The notes: a model not told the origin generated them from the sequence alone. A DNA stretch of 64,000 nucleotides from Paramesorhizobium endophyticum (GCF_014640615.1 NZ_BMHH01000003.1:1-64000); one strand, 5' to 3'; numbered from the stretch's first letter, positions 1 through 9,922 are shown. A program made the numbers and translations.

Positions 1-59
1 TCTGAAAGCGAGTAGAATCAATGTCATGCACCTTGTCCAGAAATTTAAACCGGACAGCA

Positions 60-236
60 GTGGGCTTGACCCGAGGATCCACGGCTGAGGGGCACTGACC
101 TTTTCGCCTCACTGACGCAATCCAGACCGGAAGCGAACAATATCGGGGTTAATAATTCAATATCCCGTGGGGAGAGATATTACCGTCCCCGCCCCTAAGC
201 CTGGGATCCTCGGGTCAAGCCCGAGGATGACGGCGG
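60..236. repeat. Family H inverted-repeat pair (CCTCGGGCTTG type)
   Basis: Two arms at about 60-85 and 199-236 read GGCTTGACCCGAGGATC and its inverted counterpart ending in GAGGATGACGGC. A second copy lies at 36911-37024. No gene is visible in bases 1-287, which hold this pair and half of a family A element. Confidence 0.7.
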
Positions 237-239
237 AGA

Positions 240-287
240 AGGGGGGGATGTCCGGCAGGACAGAGGGGGGCGCTGTCCCGCCGACAT
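240..287. repeat. Family A half element
   Basis: A single arm (GGGGATGTCCGGCAGGACAG then a G run and CGCTGTCCCGCC) of the family A repeat. It runs up to the stop codon of the methyltransferase gene that follows on the minus strand. The opposite arm is missing. Confidence 0.6.
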
Positions 288-1325
288 TTAAAATGAACCT
301 TCTAAGCCCCCCCGCCGTCCCTTCCGCTCCCGGCGGGGCGTGTCGGCGTCATTTCCGGCGGGTTTGTTGCGCAGGGGGCCGATGGCTTCGACGATCGTTT
401 CGATGGTCGGGCGCGGGCCTGGGGTGTGATTGTCCAGCGCCTGGCGCATGGCGGCGAGATGGGCGAAGGAGGTGCCGCAGCAGCCGCCGATGATCCGCGC
501 GCCGGCATTGATCGCCATATGAGCGTAGTTCGCCATCAGGTCCGGCGTGCCGGAATAATGGATTTCCGAGCCGCGAAATTCAGGAATGCCGCAATTGCCC
601 TTGACGACGATGGTGGCAGCGGGGTCCGCACCCGTCATATCGAGAAGCGAGGAGAGAATATCGGACGCGCCGACGCCGCAATTGGCGCCGACCGCCACGG
701 GCTTCTGCGCCAGTCCGTCGGCGACCTGATGGATATCCTTGGGGTGCAGACCCATCATGGTCTTGCCGGCGGTGTCGAACGAGCCGGTATAGACATAAGG
801 CAGGTCCAGCGAAATCGCAGCCTCGGCGGCGGCGCGGATTTCATCGGGAGCGGACATGGTCTCGATCCAGGCGATGTCAATGCCGCCGGCCTTCAGCCCT
901 TCGAGCTGTTCCCTAAATGCGGCGACCGCGTCCTCATAGGTGAGGGCGCCGAGCGGCACCAGCAGTTCCCCTGTCGGGCCGACGGAGCCGGCGACGATGA
1001 CTTTGCGTCCAGCCTTATCGGCGACGGCGCGGGCGAGTTCCGCCGCTTGTCTGTTGAGCTCGAATACCCGGTCCTGCGCGTGGTGCAGCTTCAGGCGATG
1101 CCGCGTGCCGCCGAAGGAATTGGTCAGGATGATATCCGCCCCGGCGTCGATGAAACCCTGATGCAGCGCCTCGATCTTCTCCGGGTTGCTCTCGTTCCAG
1201 AGTTCCGGCGCCTCGCCCGATTCCAGCCCCGCGGCGAAGAGATTGGTTCCCGTCGCGCCATCGGCAAGCAGGACGCCTTTTTCAGCGATGAGGTCGGTGA
1301 GAACGTTCGGCAAAATGGCGTTCAT
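288..1325 (-). CDS. bmt: Homocysteine S-methyltransferase (betaine-homocysteine type)
   Basis: A 345-residue cytosolic methyltransferase of the Pfam S-methyl_trans family that would move a methyl group to homocysteine to make methionine. The N-terminal DGATGTNLF motif (about residues 22-30) and the zinc-ligand motif GGCCGT near residue 280 with an earlier Cys in GANCGVGA are visible. The gene lies downstream of the choline transporter genes on the same strand, which suits betaine (from choline) as methyl donor, although the sequence does not prove the donor. The last 25 or so residues are basic and low in complexity and end inside a repeat, so the native C terminus may have been extended. Confidence 0.88.
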   Translation of the reverse strand: MNAILPNVLTDLIAEKGVLLADGATGTNLFAAGLESGEAPELWNESNPEKIEALHQGFIDAGADIILTNSFGGTRHRLKLHHAQDRVFELNRQAAELARAVADKAGRKVIVAGSVGPTGELLVPLGALTYEDAVAAFREQLEGLKAGGIDIAWIETMSAPDEIRAAAEAAISLDLPYVYTGSFDTAGKTMMGLHPKDIHQVADGLAQKPVAVGANCGVGASDILSSLLDMTGADPAATIVVKGNCGIPEFRGSEIHYSGTPDLMANYAHMAINAGARIIGGCCGTSFAHLAAMRQALDNHTPGPRPTIETIVEAIGPLRNKPAGNDADTPRRERKGRRGGLEGSF

Positions 1326-1340
1326 ATTCTTTCCGATGGA

Positions 1341-2837
1341 TCAATCAATGATGATGTAGTGCACCGGGACCGTGATGTCCGGACGGGTGCGATAGGCAAT
1401 ATTCGTGCTGCGGATTTTGCCGGCAGGGAGCATGATATGCGACGCCTGGAGGATGTCCATGAGCTTTTGCGGAGGCGTGTCGCCACCGAACCAGAGCACG
1501 AGCAGGGGCCTGGCAAGCCGCGTGGCGATATCCGGCGCCTCGGGATATGCCACCCCGAGCGATGGGTCCAACAGCCGGAAATTGCCGGGTATTTGCGGAT
1601 AATCGGCCAGAACCGTGGAAAAATTACCCGCTTCGTGCACCTGCCGGAACAATTGGGCATAATCGAGTTGACCGATGGGCGGATCGTTTCGGCTGCTGCC
1701 ATAGGTCAGGTTGACGGCCAGAATGGGCGTTACCAGACAGGCAAAGCCAATGCTTGCAATGCTGAAATCGCGTAGCGCCTGCTCCCGCAAACGATAATGA
1801 TAGAGGAGCCAGGCGAGGCAGGCGGGAAGCAGAAACAACACCGGCTGCAGCCAGCGGTCCTTGACATTGGTCGCCCCGGTCAGGGCAACGCCGACGAACA
1901 CCAGGACAAGGCCGACAATGATGATCCGCGACAGGAAAAGCTCCCCCGGAAGCGGGATGGAGGGGGCGGGGAAGGGCGTTCTCTTGCCGCGATGAAGAGC
2001 GTAGACAATAAGTGCGACCACGAGGGCGAGGGCGGCAAAGAGAAGGCTGACCTCCAGGAGGCGCCCCAGCCCCACCACGCGGTCAAGCAGGAAATTGCCC
2101 GTGGCGCCGATCTCGAACTTGCCCGAGCGGGCGAGGACACTGTTTCTGTGATTCAGCATCCAGAGAGCGGTCGGCGCAAGAAGGATGGCAAACACGCCTA
2201 TGGAAATGAAGGTCTGGCGCGAAAGAAGAGCGGTTCTATAGGCCGGAACTGTCAGCGCGGCGATCATGAGGGTTGCGATGAAGAAGCCGGCATTGAACTT
2301 GCCAAGCAAGGCGGCGGCCATCGCCAGCCCGAACAGTCCCGCCGAGAGGCTGGTGCGCGACCGCATATGCCACGCAAAGGCCAGGAACGCCCAGGCGCAG
2401 CCCGTGGTGCCGGCGACGGAGTGGGTCAGCGCGCGCTGCGATTCCCAGCCGATCTGGGGAATGAGGAACAGGCCGAGCATTCCCGCGGCTGCTACGTTGC
2501 GCGGCAGGCCCAGCAGGCGCATGCCGCCATAGACGCTGGCGAACATGTTGGCAAGCAGGCCGAACTTGACGATCTGCAGGGTCAGGAGGCTGGTGCCGAG
2601 AATTGCGGTCGCCAAGCTGCTGATCCATGTATAAAGGGGAGGCTGGGAGCCGCCATAACCCCAGGCGAGATAGCCGATATTGGCGAGTTGTTCGGCATCG
2701 TCGAGGCCCGCGCCGTTGGAAACGAAGGTGACGAAAACGGCCTGAAAAGCAAAATACATCAGGACGAACAGCAGCGCCGGATGCATGCCGAGCACGCGCC
2801 GGGGAGAGGCCGTCGATATCGTCTCGTCCGGTTTCAT
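1341..2837 (-). CDS. Glycosyltransferase family 39 (ArnT/PMT-like) membrane protein
   Basis: A protein of about 498 residues with roughly ten hydrophobic segments. The first periplasmic loop has LDDAEQ, matching the acidic pair of GT39 (C-type glycosyltransferase fold) enzymes, followed by SQPPLYTW, the usual HPPL-like turn. These enzymes transfer sugars from a polyprenyl-phosphate donor at the outer face of the inner membrane. The acceptor cannot be named. Start uncertain: the frame is open to a TTG at 2900. The ATG at 2837 is chosen because the conserved part begins soon after it and an AGGA lies 12 bases upstream. The stop lies 15 bases before the bmt start, so the two may be co-transcribed. 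Confidence 0.8.
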   Translation of the reverse strand: MKPDETISTASPRRVLGMHPALLFVLMYFAFQAVFVTFVSNGAGLDDAEQLANIGYLAWGYGGSQPPLYTWISSLATAILGTSLLTLQIVKFGLLANMFASVYGGMRLLGLPRNVAAAGMLGLFLIPQIGWESQRALTHSVAGTTGCAWAFLAFAWHMRSRTSLSAGLFGLAMAAALLGKFNAGFFIATLMIAALTVPAYRTALLSRQTFISIGVFAILLAPTALWMLNHRNSVLARSGKFEIGATGNFLLDRVVGLGRLLEVSLLFAALALVVALIVYALHRGKRTPFPAPSIPLPGELFLSRIIIVGLVLVFVGVALTGATNVKDRWLQPVLFLLPACLAWLLYHYRLREQALRDFSIASIGFACLVTPILAVNLTYGSSRNDPPIGQLDYAQLFRQVHEAGNFSTVLADYPQIPGNFRLLDPSLGVAYPEAPDIATRLARPLLVLWFGGDTPPQKLMDILQASHIMLPAGKIRSTNIAYRTRPDITVPVHYIIID

Positions 2838-3112
2838 GAACGCCGCCGATCCTGTAGAATGCATCATGCCATTCAGGAGATTAATATGCCCCTGCTCCAA
2901 TCATAACCCGCAAGCCCGCCTTTTCCCAGAATCCTGGCGGGATTACAACGGCGGAATGACAATGGCGTGGCAAGATAGCGCGATAGTGAACGGTGAATAA
3001 TGTTTAATGGATTTCGAGCGTGGCCTCCTGGATTTCACGAGCTCAGCCGAAGTAAAATGGAAGCTTAAGTGTAAAGAACTACAAGAAGAAGCCGAAACTC
3101 AATAGGATTTTC

Positions 3113-4150
3113 TTAATATCCCGTCACCATAGCGGAAAGAATGCTTTGCATATCGACATGGCCGACGGGTTTTCCGTCCGCGTCGCGTATATGGAGTTCG
3201 CCAACGCGCTCCTTCGCCATGATTCGCGCGGCCTGTTCAAGGACCGTGCCGGTGGGGACGGAGGGGAGGCTCGCACTTTCGTTATGAATGCCCGGCGTCA
3301 TGACAGCGTCGACGAGGATGACACGGCCGCGATTGACCTCCTTGACGAAGCTTTCAATATAATCGTCGGCGGGCTTCAGCACGATATCCTGCCCGGTGCC
3401 CTGCTGCACGATCTCGCCATTGCGCAGGATGGCGATGCGGTCGCCGAGGCGTAGCGCTTCGTCCAGATCATGGGTGATGAAGACGATGGTCTTTCGGATT
3501 TCCTTCTGAAGATCGAGGAGGACCGATTGCATGTCCATGCGGATCAGGGGGTCGAGCGCGGAAAACGCCTCATCCATCAGGAGGATAGGGGCGTCGTTGG
3601 CAAGCGCCCGCGCCAGCCCGACGCGCTGCTGCATGCCCCCGGATAGCTGGTTGGGATAGCTGTCCTCGAAGCCTTCCAATCCGACGCGCCCGATCCAGCG
3701 CCTTGCCGCCTCGAGCTGCTTCGCCCGGGGAACACCCTGGATTTCCAGCCCGTAGACGGTGTTTTCCAGCACGGTGCGGTGCGGTAGCAGCGCGAATTTC
3801 TGGAACACCATCGCCGTCTTGTGGCGGCGGAACTGGCGCAGTTCGCCCTCATTCATCTTCACCACATCCGTATTGTCGACCAGCACCTCGCCCGCGGTCG
3901 GGTCGATCAGGCGGTTGATATGGCGGATCAACGTGGATTTGCCCGAGCCGGACAGGCCCATCACCACCTGGATGCACCCGGCGGGCATGTCGATGTTGAT
4001 GTCCTTGAGGCCAAGCACATGACCATGGCGGGCGTTCAGCTCCGTCTTGGACATGCCCTGCTTGACGGCGTTGATATGCGCCTTGGGGTTGGGTCCGAAA
4101 ATCTTGTAGAGATTGCGGATTGTTATCCCTGTCGCCTGAATATCAGCCAT
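3113..4150 (-). CDS. choV: Choline/glycine betaine ABC transporter, ATP-binding subunit
   Basis: A 345-residue ABC ATPase of the ProV/OpuAA group. Walker A is GLSGSGKST, the signature is LSGGMQQRVGLARAL, and Walker B is ILLMDEAFSALD followed by ITHDLDEALRLGD. The C-terminal part (about 260-345) is a CBS-like region, normal for this group. The ATG at 4150 is preferred over an upstream ATG at 4186 because it overlaps the permease stop by 8 bases, indicating translational coupling, and because family similarity begins there. It powers choline uptake together with the two genes upstream. Confidence 0.92.
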   Translation of the reverse strand: MADIQATGITIRNLYKIFGPNPKAHINAVKQGMSKTELNARHGHVLGLKDINIDMPAGCIQVVMGLSGSGKSTLIRHINRLIDPTAGEVLVDNTDVVKMNEGELRQFRRHKTAMVFQKFALLPHRTVLENTVYGLEIQGVPRAKQLEAARRWIGRVGLEGFEDSYPNQLSGGMQQRVGLARALANDAPILLMDEAFSALDPLIRMDMQSVLLDLQKEIRKTIVFITHDLDEALRLGDRIAILRNGEIVQQGTGQDIVLKPADDYIESFVKEVNRGRVILVDAVMTPGIHNESASLPSVPTGTVLEQAARIMAKERVGELHIRDADGKPVGHVDMQSILSAMVTGY

Positions 4151-5030
4151 GGATCGTCTCCAGATGCTTTTGCAGGCGCTTGCCATAGGCCTGGCTAACC
4201 CGGTCGAAGATGATGGCGATGCCGACGATGGCGAGGCCGTTGAAGATGCCGAGCGTGAAATACTGGTTGGAAATGGCCTTCAGCACCGGCTGGCCCAGCC
4301 CCTGCACGCCGATCATGGAGGCGATGACGACCATGGCGAGCGCCATCATGATGGTCTGGTTGATCCCGGCCATGATGGTCGGAAGCGCCAGCGGCATCTG
4401 CACATTCTTGAGCTTCTGCCAGCTTGACGAGCCGAAGGCGTCGGCGGCCTCCAGCACATCCTTGTCCACGAGGCGAATGCCCAGATTGGTCAAGCGGATG
4501 ATCGGCGGAATGGCATAGATGACGACGGCGATGAGGCCCGGAACGCGGCCAATACCAAGCAGCATCACCACGGGGATCAGATAGACGAAGCTCGGCATCG
4601 TCTGCATCACGTCGAGCACGGGATTGATGATCCTCTGGAAACGGTCGGACCGGGACATGAGAATGCCCGTCGGGATGCCGATGGCGATGGAGAGCACGGT
4701 GCAGACGAAGATCATCGAGACCGTCTTCATCGTGTCGGTCCACATGTCGAAGAGGCCGATGAGGAGGAGGGTGACGACCGTGCCTGCCACGATCTTCCAG
4801 CTGCGGCTGGCGAACCAGGCGATGCCCGCGATGAGCGCGAGGATGATGGGCCAGGGCGTTCCGGTCATGAAACGCTCGGACTGGATCAGGAAATATTGCA
4901 GCGGATCGAACAATGCCTCGATCCTGTCGCCATAAGCGCGCGTGAACGCTCGAAAGCCCTCATCGATCGACTTCTTCAACGCGGTGAGCGTCGCGTCGTC
5001 CAGATGAGGGAAGCGGGTCAGCCATTCCAT
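4143..5030 (-). CDS. choW: Choline/glycine betaine ABC transporter permease
   Basis: A 295-residue permease of the ProW/OpuAB type. A hydrophilic N-terminal stretch of about 75 residues precedes several membrane segments. The binding-protein-dependent transport signature is present (EAADAFGSSSWQKLKNVQMP, the EAA loop that docks on the ATPase). It sits between the binding protein and the ATPase and overlaps the latter by 8 bases. The gap to choX holds a 198-bp repeat but no other gene. Confidence 0.92.
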   Translation of the reverse strand: MEWLTRFPHLDDATLTALKKSIDEGFRAFTRAYGDRIEALFDPLQYFLIQSERFMTGTPWPIILALIAGIAWFASRSWKIVAGTVVTLLLIGLFDMWTDTMKTVSMIFVCTVLSIAIGIPTGILMSRSDRFQRIINPVLDVMQTMPSFVYLIPVVMLLGIGRVPGLIAVVIYAIPPIIRLTNLGIRLVDKDVLEAADAFGSSSWQKLKNVQMPLALPTIMAGINQTIMMALAMVVIASMIGVQGLGQPVLKAISNQYFTLGIFNGLAIVGIAIIFDRVSQAYGKRLQKHLETIHG

Positions 5031-5064
5031 TGGGTGGTGGTTCTCCTTTAGCAGCGACGCCTTC

Positions 5065-5262
5065 CTTCCCCCTTGCGGGGAGGGAGGCCCGAAGGGTCGG
5101 GTGGGGGTGGCGACGTTTGCGCTAGGGTCTTCGAAGCAAGCGCAAACGTCACCACCCCCATCCGCCCGCTAACGCGGGGTTCGTTGCTGGAAAAGCCAAA
5201 TCGTTGGCTTTTCCTCGGCCTTCGGCCGAACGCTCCTCAATCCCCTCAAGGGGGAGGGAGGG
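5065..5262. repeat. Family C inverted-repeat element
   Basis: A 198-bp element between choW and choX. It starts CTTCCCCCTTGCGGGGAGGG, contains two inverted GACGTTTGCGC blocks around a short centre and ends CAAGGGGGAGGGAGGG. A related copy lies between clpX and lon (59584-59724). Because it separates the binding-protein gene from permease and ATPase, its hairpin could change the ratio of their products. Confidence 0.75.
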
Positions 5263-5270
5263 TGCGGAGT

Positions 5271-6272
5271 TTACTTCACCGCCGCCTTGATCTTTTCGGC
5301 AGCTTCCGGCGTGACCCACTTGGTCCACACATCCTCATTATTCTTGAGGAAATATTTCGCGCCGTCTTCGCCGGTGGCCTGGTTATCGGTCATCCAGGCG
5401 AGCAGCTTGTTGACGGTGGCGTTGGACCAGGAGCGGGCCTTCAAATAATCGAGCGCAGGGCCGGCGCGGTCGGCGAAGCCCTTGGTGACGAGCGTCTCGA
5501 CATTATCTTTGGGCCATTCGTTCGGCTTCGGGTCGTTGCAGGATTCGACCGTGTTGCAACGCTTCCATTCCGCTTCGTCGAAGGAAGCGGCGTGGCCGAG
5601 CTTGACCATGTCATATTTGCCGAGCAGCGCGGTCGGCTCCCAATAGAAGCCCATCCAGCCTTGCTTGCGCTCGTAAGCCCTGGCGATGGAGCCATCCAGG
5701 CCAGCTGAGGAGCCGGTATCGACCAGCACGAAGCCCGCCTTTTCGCCGCCATAAGCCTTGAAGAACTGCGTGGTGACGCGCGTGCCACCCCAGCCGGACG
5801 GACCGTTGAACACCGCGCCCTTGCCGGGCTCTTCGGGGGCGGGGAAGAGTTCCGGATGCTTCAGCGCATCGGGAATCGTCTTGATGTCGGGATGGGCGTC
5901 GGCCAGATATTTCGGAATCCACCAGCCCGAGACGCCGCCTTCAGAGAGCGCCTTGGAGACGGAGACGATCTTGCCTTGCTTCGTGCCTTCGGCAACCACA
6001 TCCGGCAGGAAGTCCACCCATCCCTCGGGCGCGATGTCCGGCTGGCCCTTTTCGATCATGGACGTGATGGTCGGCACCGTGTCGCCGACGACGATTTCGG
6101 CGGAGCAGCCATAGCCCTCGCCCAGGATTATCTTGTCGAGATTGGCCAGCACTTCGGCCGACTGCCAGTTCATGCTGGCGATGGTGACATTGCCGCATTC
6201 TGCGGCGGAGGCCATATTGGCAAATCCCACGATACCGGCAGCCAGAATCGTGGAAGCAAGCAGCTTCTTCAT
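5271..6272 (-). CDS. choX: Choline-binding periplasmic protein
   Basis: A 333-residue OpuAC/ProX-type substrate-binding protein. A signal peptide (KKLLASTILAAGIVGFANM then SAAECGN, cut near residue 23) is clear. Several aromatic residues that could build the cation-binding box are visible (MNWQSAE, PEGWVDF, WGGTRV, GFYWEPT). The ATG at 6272 is chosen over 6299 because GGGAG lies just upstream and the signal peptide then starts properly. Choline rather than proline betaine is inferred from overall resemblance to rhizobial ChoX. Confidence 0.88.
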   Translation of the reverse strand: MKKLLASTILAAGIVGFANMASAAECGNVTIASMNWQSAEVLANLDKIILGEGYGCSAEIVVGDTVPTITSMIEKGQPDIAPEGWVDFLPDVVAEGTKQGKIVSVSKALSEGGVSGWWIPKYLADAHPDIKTIPDALKHPELFPAPEEPGKGAVFNGPSGWGGTRVTTQFFKAYGGEKAGFVLVDTGSSAGLDGSIARAYERKQGWMGFYWEPTALLGKYDMVKLGHAASFDEAEWKRCNTVESCNDPKPNEWPKDNVETLVTKGFADRAGPALDYLKARSWSNATVNKLLAWMTDNQATGEDGAKYFLKNNEDVWTKWVTPEAAEKIKAAVK

Positions 6273-6993
6273 CAGGTAGTCTCCCATTTGCGACAGCACG
6301 AAAATTTATTGCGTCCGCTGGCGTGCCGTGCGGCCAGCTGACAATTTTTTCCCAAGGTCATGCAAACTCCTCGCTTGGCGAATTAGCGTCTCGATAGCGA
6401 CGGATAGTATCCCGTTCGCGACGCGCTCCAGTCGAGCACGAATAAATGCCGTCACAAGCGCCCCGCTCAACGGCATCTGTCCCAAGCATTGGCCATCGAA
6501 ACCGGAAACTCAAGGCCGATCCTCCCGATTTTTGTGCTGCAAGGGCGGCTGAAAGGTTTTTGGGCAGGCGCAGCAAAGCGCGATATCGAGGTGCCGGAAA
6601 TCGCGTCAGACTAGCCTAAATGCGACAGGCCGCGGCGAGTTTGCAGCAGCCGCGGCGCGAAAATTGGCGCATTGCAGCAGCCACCGATAAATTCGCCCCG
6701 GAGTGCGGCAATGCTTTACGTTTTCAACAGGAACGGCCGCGTTCACATCGCCTGGAATTCAACCGAGCGGAGCAAGCCGTGCGCGGACGACAACCGTTCG
6801 CGATCTCTGCTCTCGCGGGTGTCCGTGGTGTGGCGCGGTTCGGCTGGCTGACGAGCGGCATCGCGCCAAATCGCCGCACCAGGATATTCCTATGATAATT
6901 CCGCTTGCGAAAGCGAAATTGGACAATTTTCGACTGTGATTTTTTGCGTCGGCGCGCGCGTGACGATTCGTGAAAAGCAAGTTGGATACGCCT
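6273..6993. other. Gene-poor stretch upstream of choX
   Basis: About 720 bases without a gene I can support. Short open frames exist on both strands (for example 6620-6895 plus and 6358-6576 minus), but none has a good ribosome binding site, a recognisable domain or rhizobial codon use. The choX promoter should lie in the first 100 to 200 bases upstream of 6272. Confidence 0.4.
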
Positions 6994-7178
6994 GCGGGAC
7001 TGCGCCCCCCTCTGTCCTGCCGGACATCTCCCCCGCAAGGGGGGAGATTGGCTGGCATCGATGACGGTTTTCTATTCTGCAACATATGTGAGTAGCTTCA
7101 TGCGTCCACGAAGGCGCAATCTCCCCCCTTGCGGGGGAGATGGGCGGCAGCCCAGAGGGGGGGCGCTGTCCCGCCGAC
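6994..7178. repeat. Family A paired inverted repeat
   Basis: About 185 bp. The left arm reads CTGTCCTGCCGGACATCTCC then a C-rich and G-rich hairpin (CCCCCGCAAGGGGGGAGATT). The right arm is its near inverse. A variable centre of about 70 bp includes CATCGATGACGG. The arms are flanked by inverted GCGGGAC/GTCCCGC. Confidence 0.85.
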
Positions 7179-7488
7179 TTATCCGAAAATGAAGTCGTTG
7201 AAACGGCAAAAGCCGTGCGTCCCGGAGGAGAGCACGGCCTTGCCAAATTACGCATGGCGCTGTCGCGGAAACGCTGCGGCAGCGAGAGATTCAGCTCCGG
7301 TACGCAGTACCTTATCCGGAGCGGGGACGGCGTTGCTTCCGTCTTGAGTTCCTTTCTAGCGCCACATCGTTACCGTCAGGTTAGCAAGAGCTTAAGCAAA
7401 TCTGAATCCGGTCGTTTTTTGAAATTTTTCGCTGTCGGCTCCGTCGAGCGCGACCGGCCTGGCCCTCCCGCTCTACTGGCCAGCCAGC
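7179..7488. other. Intergenic stretch without recognisable feature
   Basis: About 310 bases between a family A repeat and the protease stop. I see no gene, hairpin terminator or promoter that stands out. Confidence 0.4.
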
Positions 7489-8265
7489 TTAGGGAATGCT
7501 GCTCCCCAATTGTTTTGCAAATCTCTTGATGTCATTGGAATATTTGCACAATGCGGCGAAATAGGTCATGTTGGTTACGCCGCTGCTACCATTTAAAACT
7601 CCGCTTTGTATGGGCGCGGTTCGTAGGGGGTCTTGTTGAGTCAGCATCAATGGCCCCCCTGAATCTCCTTCAATCCCAATCCTGCCGTTTGCGATCAATG
7701 CGGTGCCGCTTGCTAGACGAGATGCACCAATGCTCTCAATGGTGACATCCCTGACATCCATTTCAGATTGTGGCCACGGATCTTTAATGCCTCTCATGCG
7801 TAGAAAAACGTGCATGGGGACGTTCTTATATGCACATGCCTCCTGATCGACAATTCGAGCAGTCACCGTGCCAAGCAGGCCGTAAACCGGCGTATTCAAT
7901 TTTATCAAAGCCAGATCCACCGGGACGCCATGCTGATCGAATTTGATGAAATTCGGAGTGCTGTCGTTACGTTGGATACTATCGCTATACGAGAACCAGA
8001 AGCCGAATTGATAATAGACGGACTGCCAATCATTCTTGAGGCAATGAGAGGCAGTAAGCACCAGATCCCAGGCTACAAACGAACCGCCGCATGTACCGTC
8101 ACTTTTAGCCCCCGTGAAAAACAGCTTAACGTAATTTGTTTCCGTGGGTTGAATGATTCCCGCGGCAGCCATTTGCGGGTTCATCAAGGTCGAGATGGCG
8201 AAGATGGCTCCTCTCCAGAAGTTGGTACTTTTTCTCCCGATAGAAAGTGCGCTTTTGATATTCAT
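7489..8265 (-). CDS. Secreted trypsin-like (S1 family) serine protease
   Basis: A 258-residue protein with the full chymotrypsin-fold triad: His74 in LTASHC, Asp117 in PVDLALIKL and Ser202 in GDSGGPL. A basic then hydrophobic N terminus (to about residue 36, ending MAAAG) looks like a signal peptide, so export is expected. The ATG at 8265 is preferred over 8358 because GGAGGA lies just upstream. Base composition is clearly AT-richer and codon use more relaxed than in neighbours, suggesting recent arrival. It stands alone between a gene-poor region and cobQ. The target is unknown. Confidence 0.85.
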   Translation of the reverse strand: MNIKSALSIGRKSTNFWRGAIFAISTLMNPQMAAAGIIQPTETNYVKLFFTGAKSDGTCGGSFVAWDLVLTASHCLKNDWQSVYYQFGFWFSYSDSIQRNDSTPNFIKFDQHGVPVDLALIKLNTPVYGLLGTVTARIVDQEACAYKNVPMHVFLRMRGIKDPWPQSEMDVRDVTIESIGASRLASGTALIANGRIGIEGDSGGPLMLTQQDPLRTAPIQSGVLNGSSGVTNMTYFAALCKYSNDIKRFAKQLGSSIP

Positions 8266-8422
8266 GATGATTCCTCCGATTATCGATTTATGAAATTCAG
8301 GGTGGTTTACAATATTTATTGCAATCTGAGGTTTATAGAATTCCCATTTTCGAAGCAAGCAGTTGAATCATATGAAGGCTTGCTCTCTAGGCAGGGTGAG
8401 ACGTTTGGGATAGGCAATCGGC

Positions 8423-9874
8423 ATGACGCGCGCCATCATGTTGCAGGGAACGGGTTCGGATGTCGGCAAGACGGTGCTGGTCGCCGGGCTGTGCCGGTGG
8501 GCGGTGCGCCGGGGGCTGAAAGTGCGCCCGTTCAAGCCGCAGAACATGTCGAACAATGCCGCCGTCAGCGACGATGGTGGCGAGATCGGGCGGGCGCAAT
8601 GGCTGCAGGCGATGGCATGCGGTGTGCCGTCCTCGGTGCATATGAATCCCGTGTTGCTGAAGCCGCAATCGGAAACCGGCAGCCAGATCGTCGTTCAAGG
8701 CAAGGTGGCGGGGCAGGCCAAGGGCCGCGAATACCAGCTTTTGAAGCCCCGATTGATGGAAGCGGTGATGCAGTCCTGGGACGAGGTGCGCGCCGGGGCC
8801 GACCTCGTGATCGTGGAAGGGGCGGGTTCGCCGGCGGAGATCAACCTTCGCGCCGGGGATATCGCCAATATGGGGTTTGCGACGCGGGCGGGCGTGCCGG
8901 TGGTGCTGGTTGGCGATATCGATCGCGGCGGCGTCATCGCCTCCATCGTCGGCACCCATGCGATTCTTCCCGAGGAAGACCGGCGGATGATCGCGGGCTA
9001 TCTCATCAACAAGTTCCGTGGTGACGTCTCGCTATTTGATGACGGCCTCGCCGCGATTACGCGCTTCACCGGCTGGCGTTCCTTCGGCGTGGTGCCGTGG
9101 CTGAAAGCCGCCTCGCGCCTGCCGGCGGAGGATTCGGTGGTGCTGGAGCGGCTGGCGAAGGGCGAGGGCAGGGCGCTTAAGGTCGCCGTGCCTGTTCTCG
9201 ACCGTATCGCCAATTTCGACGATCTCGATCCGCTCAAGGCCGAGCCGCAGGTGGAGGTGGTGATGGTGCGCAGCGGCGAGCGGCTTCCTGCCGATGCCGG
9301 GCTCGTCGTTATCCCCGGCTCGAAGTCCACCATAGGCGATCTGAAGCGGTTCCGCGAGAATGGCTGGGACCGCGACCTGCAGATGCATTTGCGGCGCGGC
9401 GGTCATGTCGTCGGCCTTTGCGGCGGCTACCAGATGCTGGGCCGCATGGTGCGCGACCCCGAGGGGATCGAAGGCGACATCCGCGAAATCGAGGGGCTGG
9501 GCCTGCTCGATATCGAGACTGTCATGGAGCCGGAAAAGACCGTGCGTAATTCGACGGCGCGCTCGGTGATGTTCGACGTGCCGCTCGAGGGCTATGAAAT
9601 CCATCTCGGCCGCACCACCGGGCCCGACTGCACGCGCCCTGCCATTATCCTGAACAATGTTCCTGACGGAGCGGTGTCGCCGGATGGCCGGGTTTTCGGG
9701 ACTTATCTGCACGGGCTGTTCGGCTCCGATGCATTCCGAGCGGAATTTTTACGATCGCTCGGCGTAACCGGCGGTACTGTGTCTTATCGCGCGCAGGTGG
9801 AGCAGGCGCTGGATGAGGTGGCGGAGGAGTTGGCGGGGTGTCTGGATGTGGAGGGGTTGCTGGGGCTGGGGTAG
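8423..9874 (+). CDS. cobQ: Adenosylcobyric acid synthase (glutamine-hydrolysing)
   Basis: A 483-residue enzyme that amidates adenosylcobyrinate a,c-diamide at positions b, d, e and g, using glutamine and ATP. The N-terminal dethiobiotin-synthetase-like domain starts [14 protein letters not shown] (P-loop). The C-terminal class I glutamine amidotransferase domain has the nucleophile motif [10 protein letters not shown] (about residue 333) and a late His in [10 protein letters not shown]. Length is typical. It lies about 4 kb from the main cobalamin cluster, separated by a two-component system and envelope genes. Confidence 0.96.
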   Translation: MTRAIMLQGTGSDVGKTVLVAGLCRWAVRRGLKVRPFKPQNMSNNAAVSDDGGEIGRAQWLQAMACGVPSSVHMNPVLLKPQSETGSQIVVQGKVAGQAKGREYQLLKPRLMEAVMQSWDEVRAGADLVIVEGAGSPAEINLRAGDIANMGFATRAGVPVVLVGDIDRGGVIASIVGTHAILPEEDRRMIAGYLINKFRGDVSLFDDGLAAITRFTGWRSFGVVPWLKAASRLPAEDSVVLERLAKGEGRALKVAVPVLDRIANFDDLDPLKAEPQVEVVMVRSGERLPADAGLVVIPGSKSTIGDLKRFRENGWDRDLQMHLRRGGHVVGLCGGYQMLGRMVRDPEGIEGDIREIEGLGLLDIETVMEPEKTVRNSTARSVMFDVPLEGYEIHLGRTTGPDCTRPAIILNNVPDGAVSPDGRVFGTYLHGLFGSDAFRAEFLRSLGVTGGTVSYRAQVEQALDEVAEELAGCLDVEGLLGLG

Positions 9875-9884
9875 TGTGTCCATA

Positions 9885-9920
9885 GAAATGTTGGCGGGAC
9901 AGCGCCCCCTCTGCCCTGCC
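9885..9920. repeat. Family A fragment
   Basis: A remnant (GGCGGGACAGCGCCCCCTCT then GCCCTGCC) between the convergent cobQ and histidine kinase genes. It lacks the hairpin and the second arm. Confidence 0.5.
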
Positions 9921-9922
9921 TC

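Noticed and set aside
426-2906. Long plus-strand open frames opposite bmt and the GT39 gene
   Set aside because: They mirror the minus-strand genes, are full of Arg, Gly and His from GC-rich antisense codons and have no domain.
6620-6939. Two short overlapping plus-strand frames upstream of the protease region
   Set aside because: Rich in Arg and Cys, no ribosome binding site and no recognisable fold. Probably chance.
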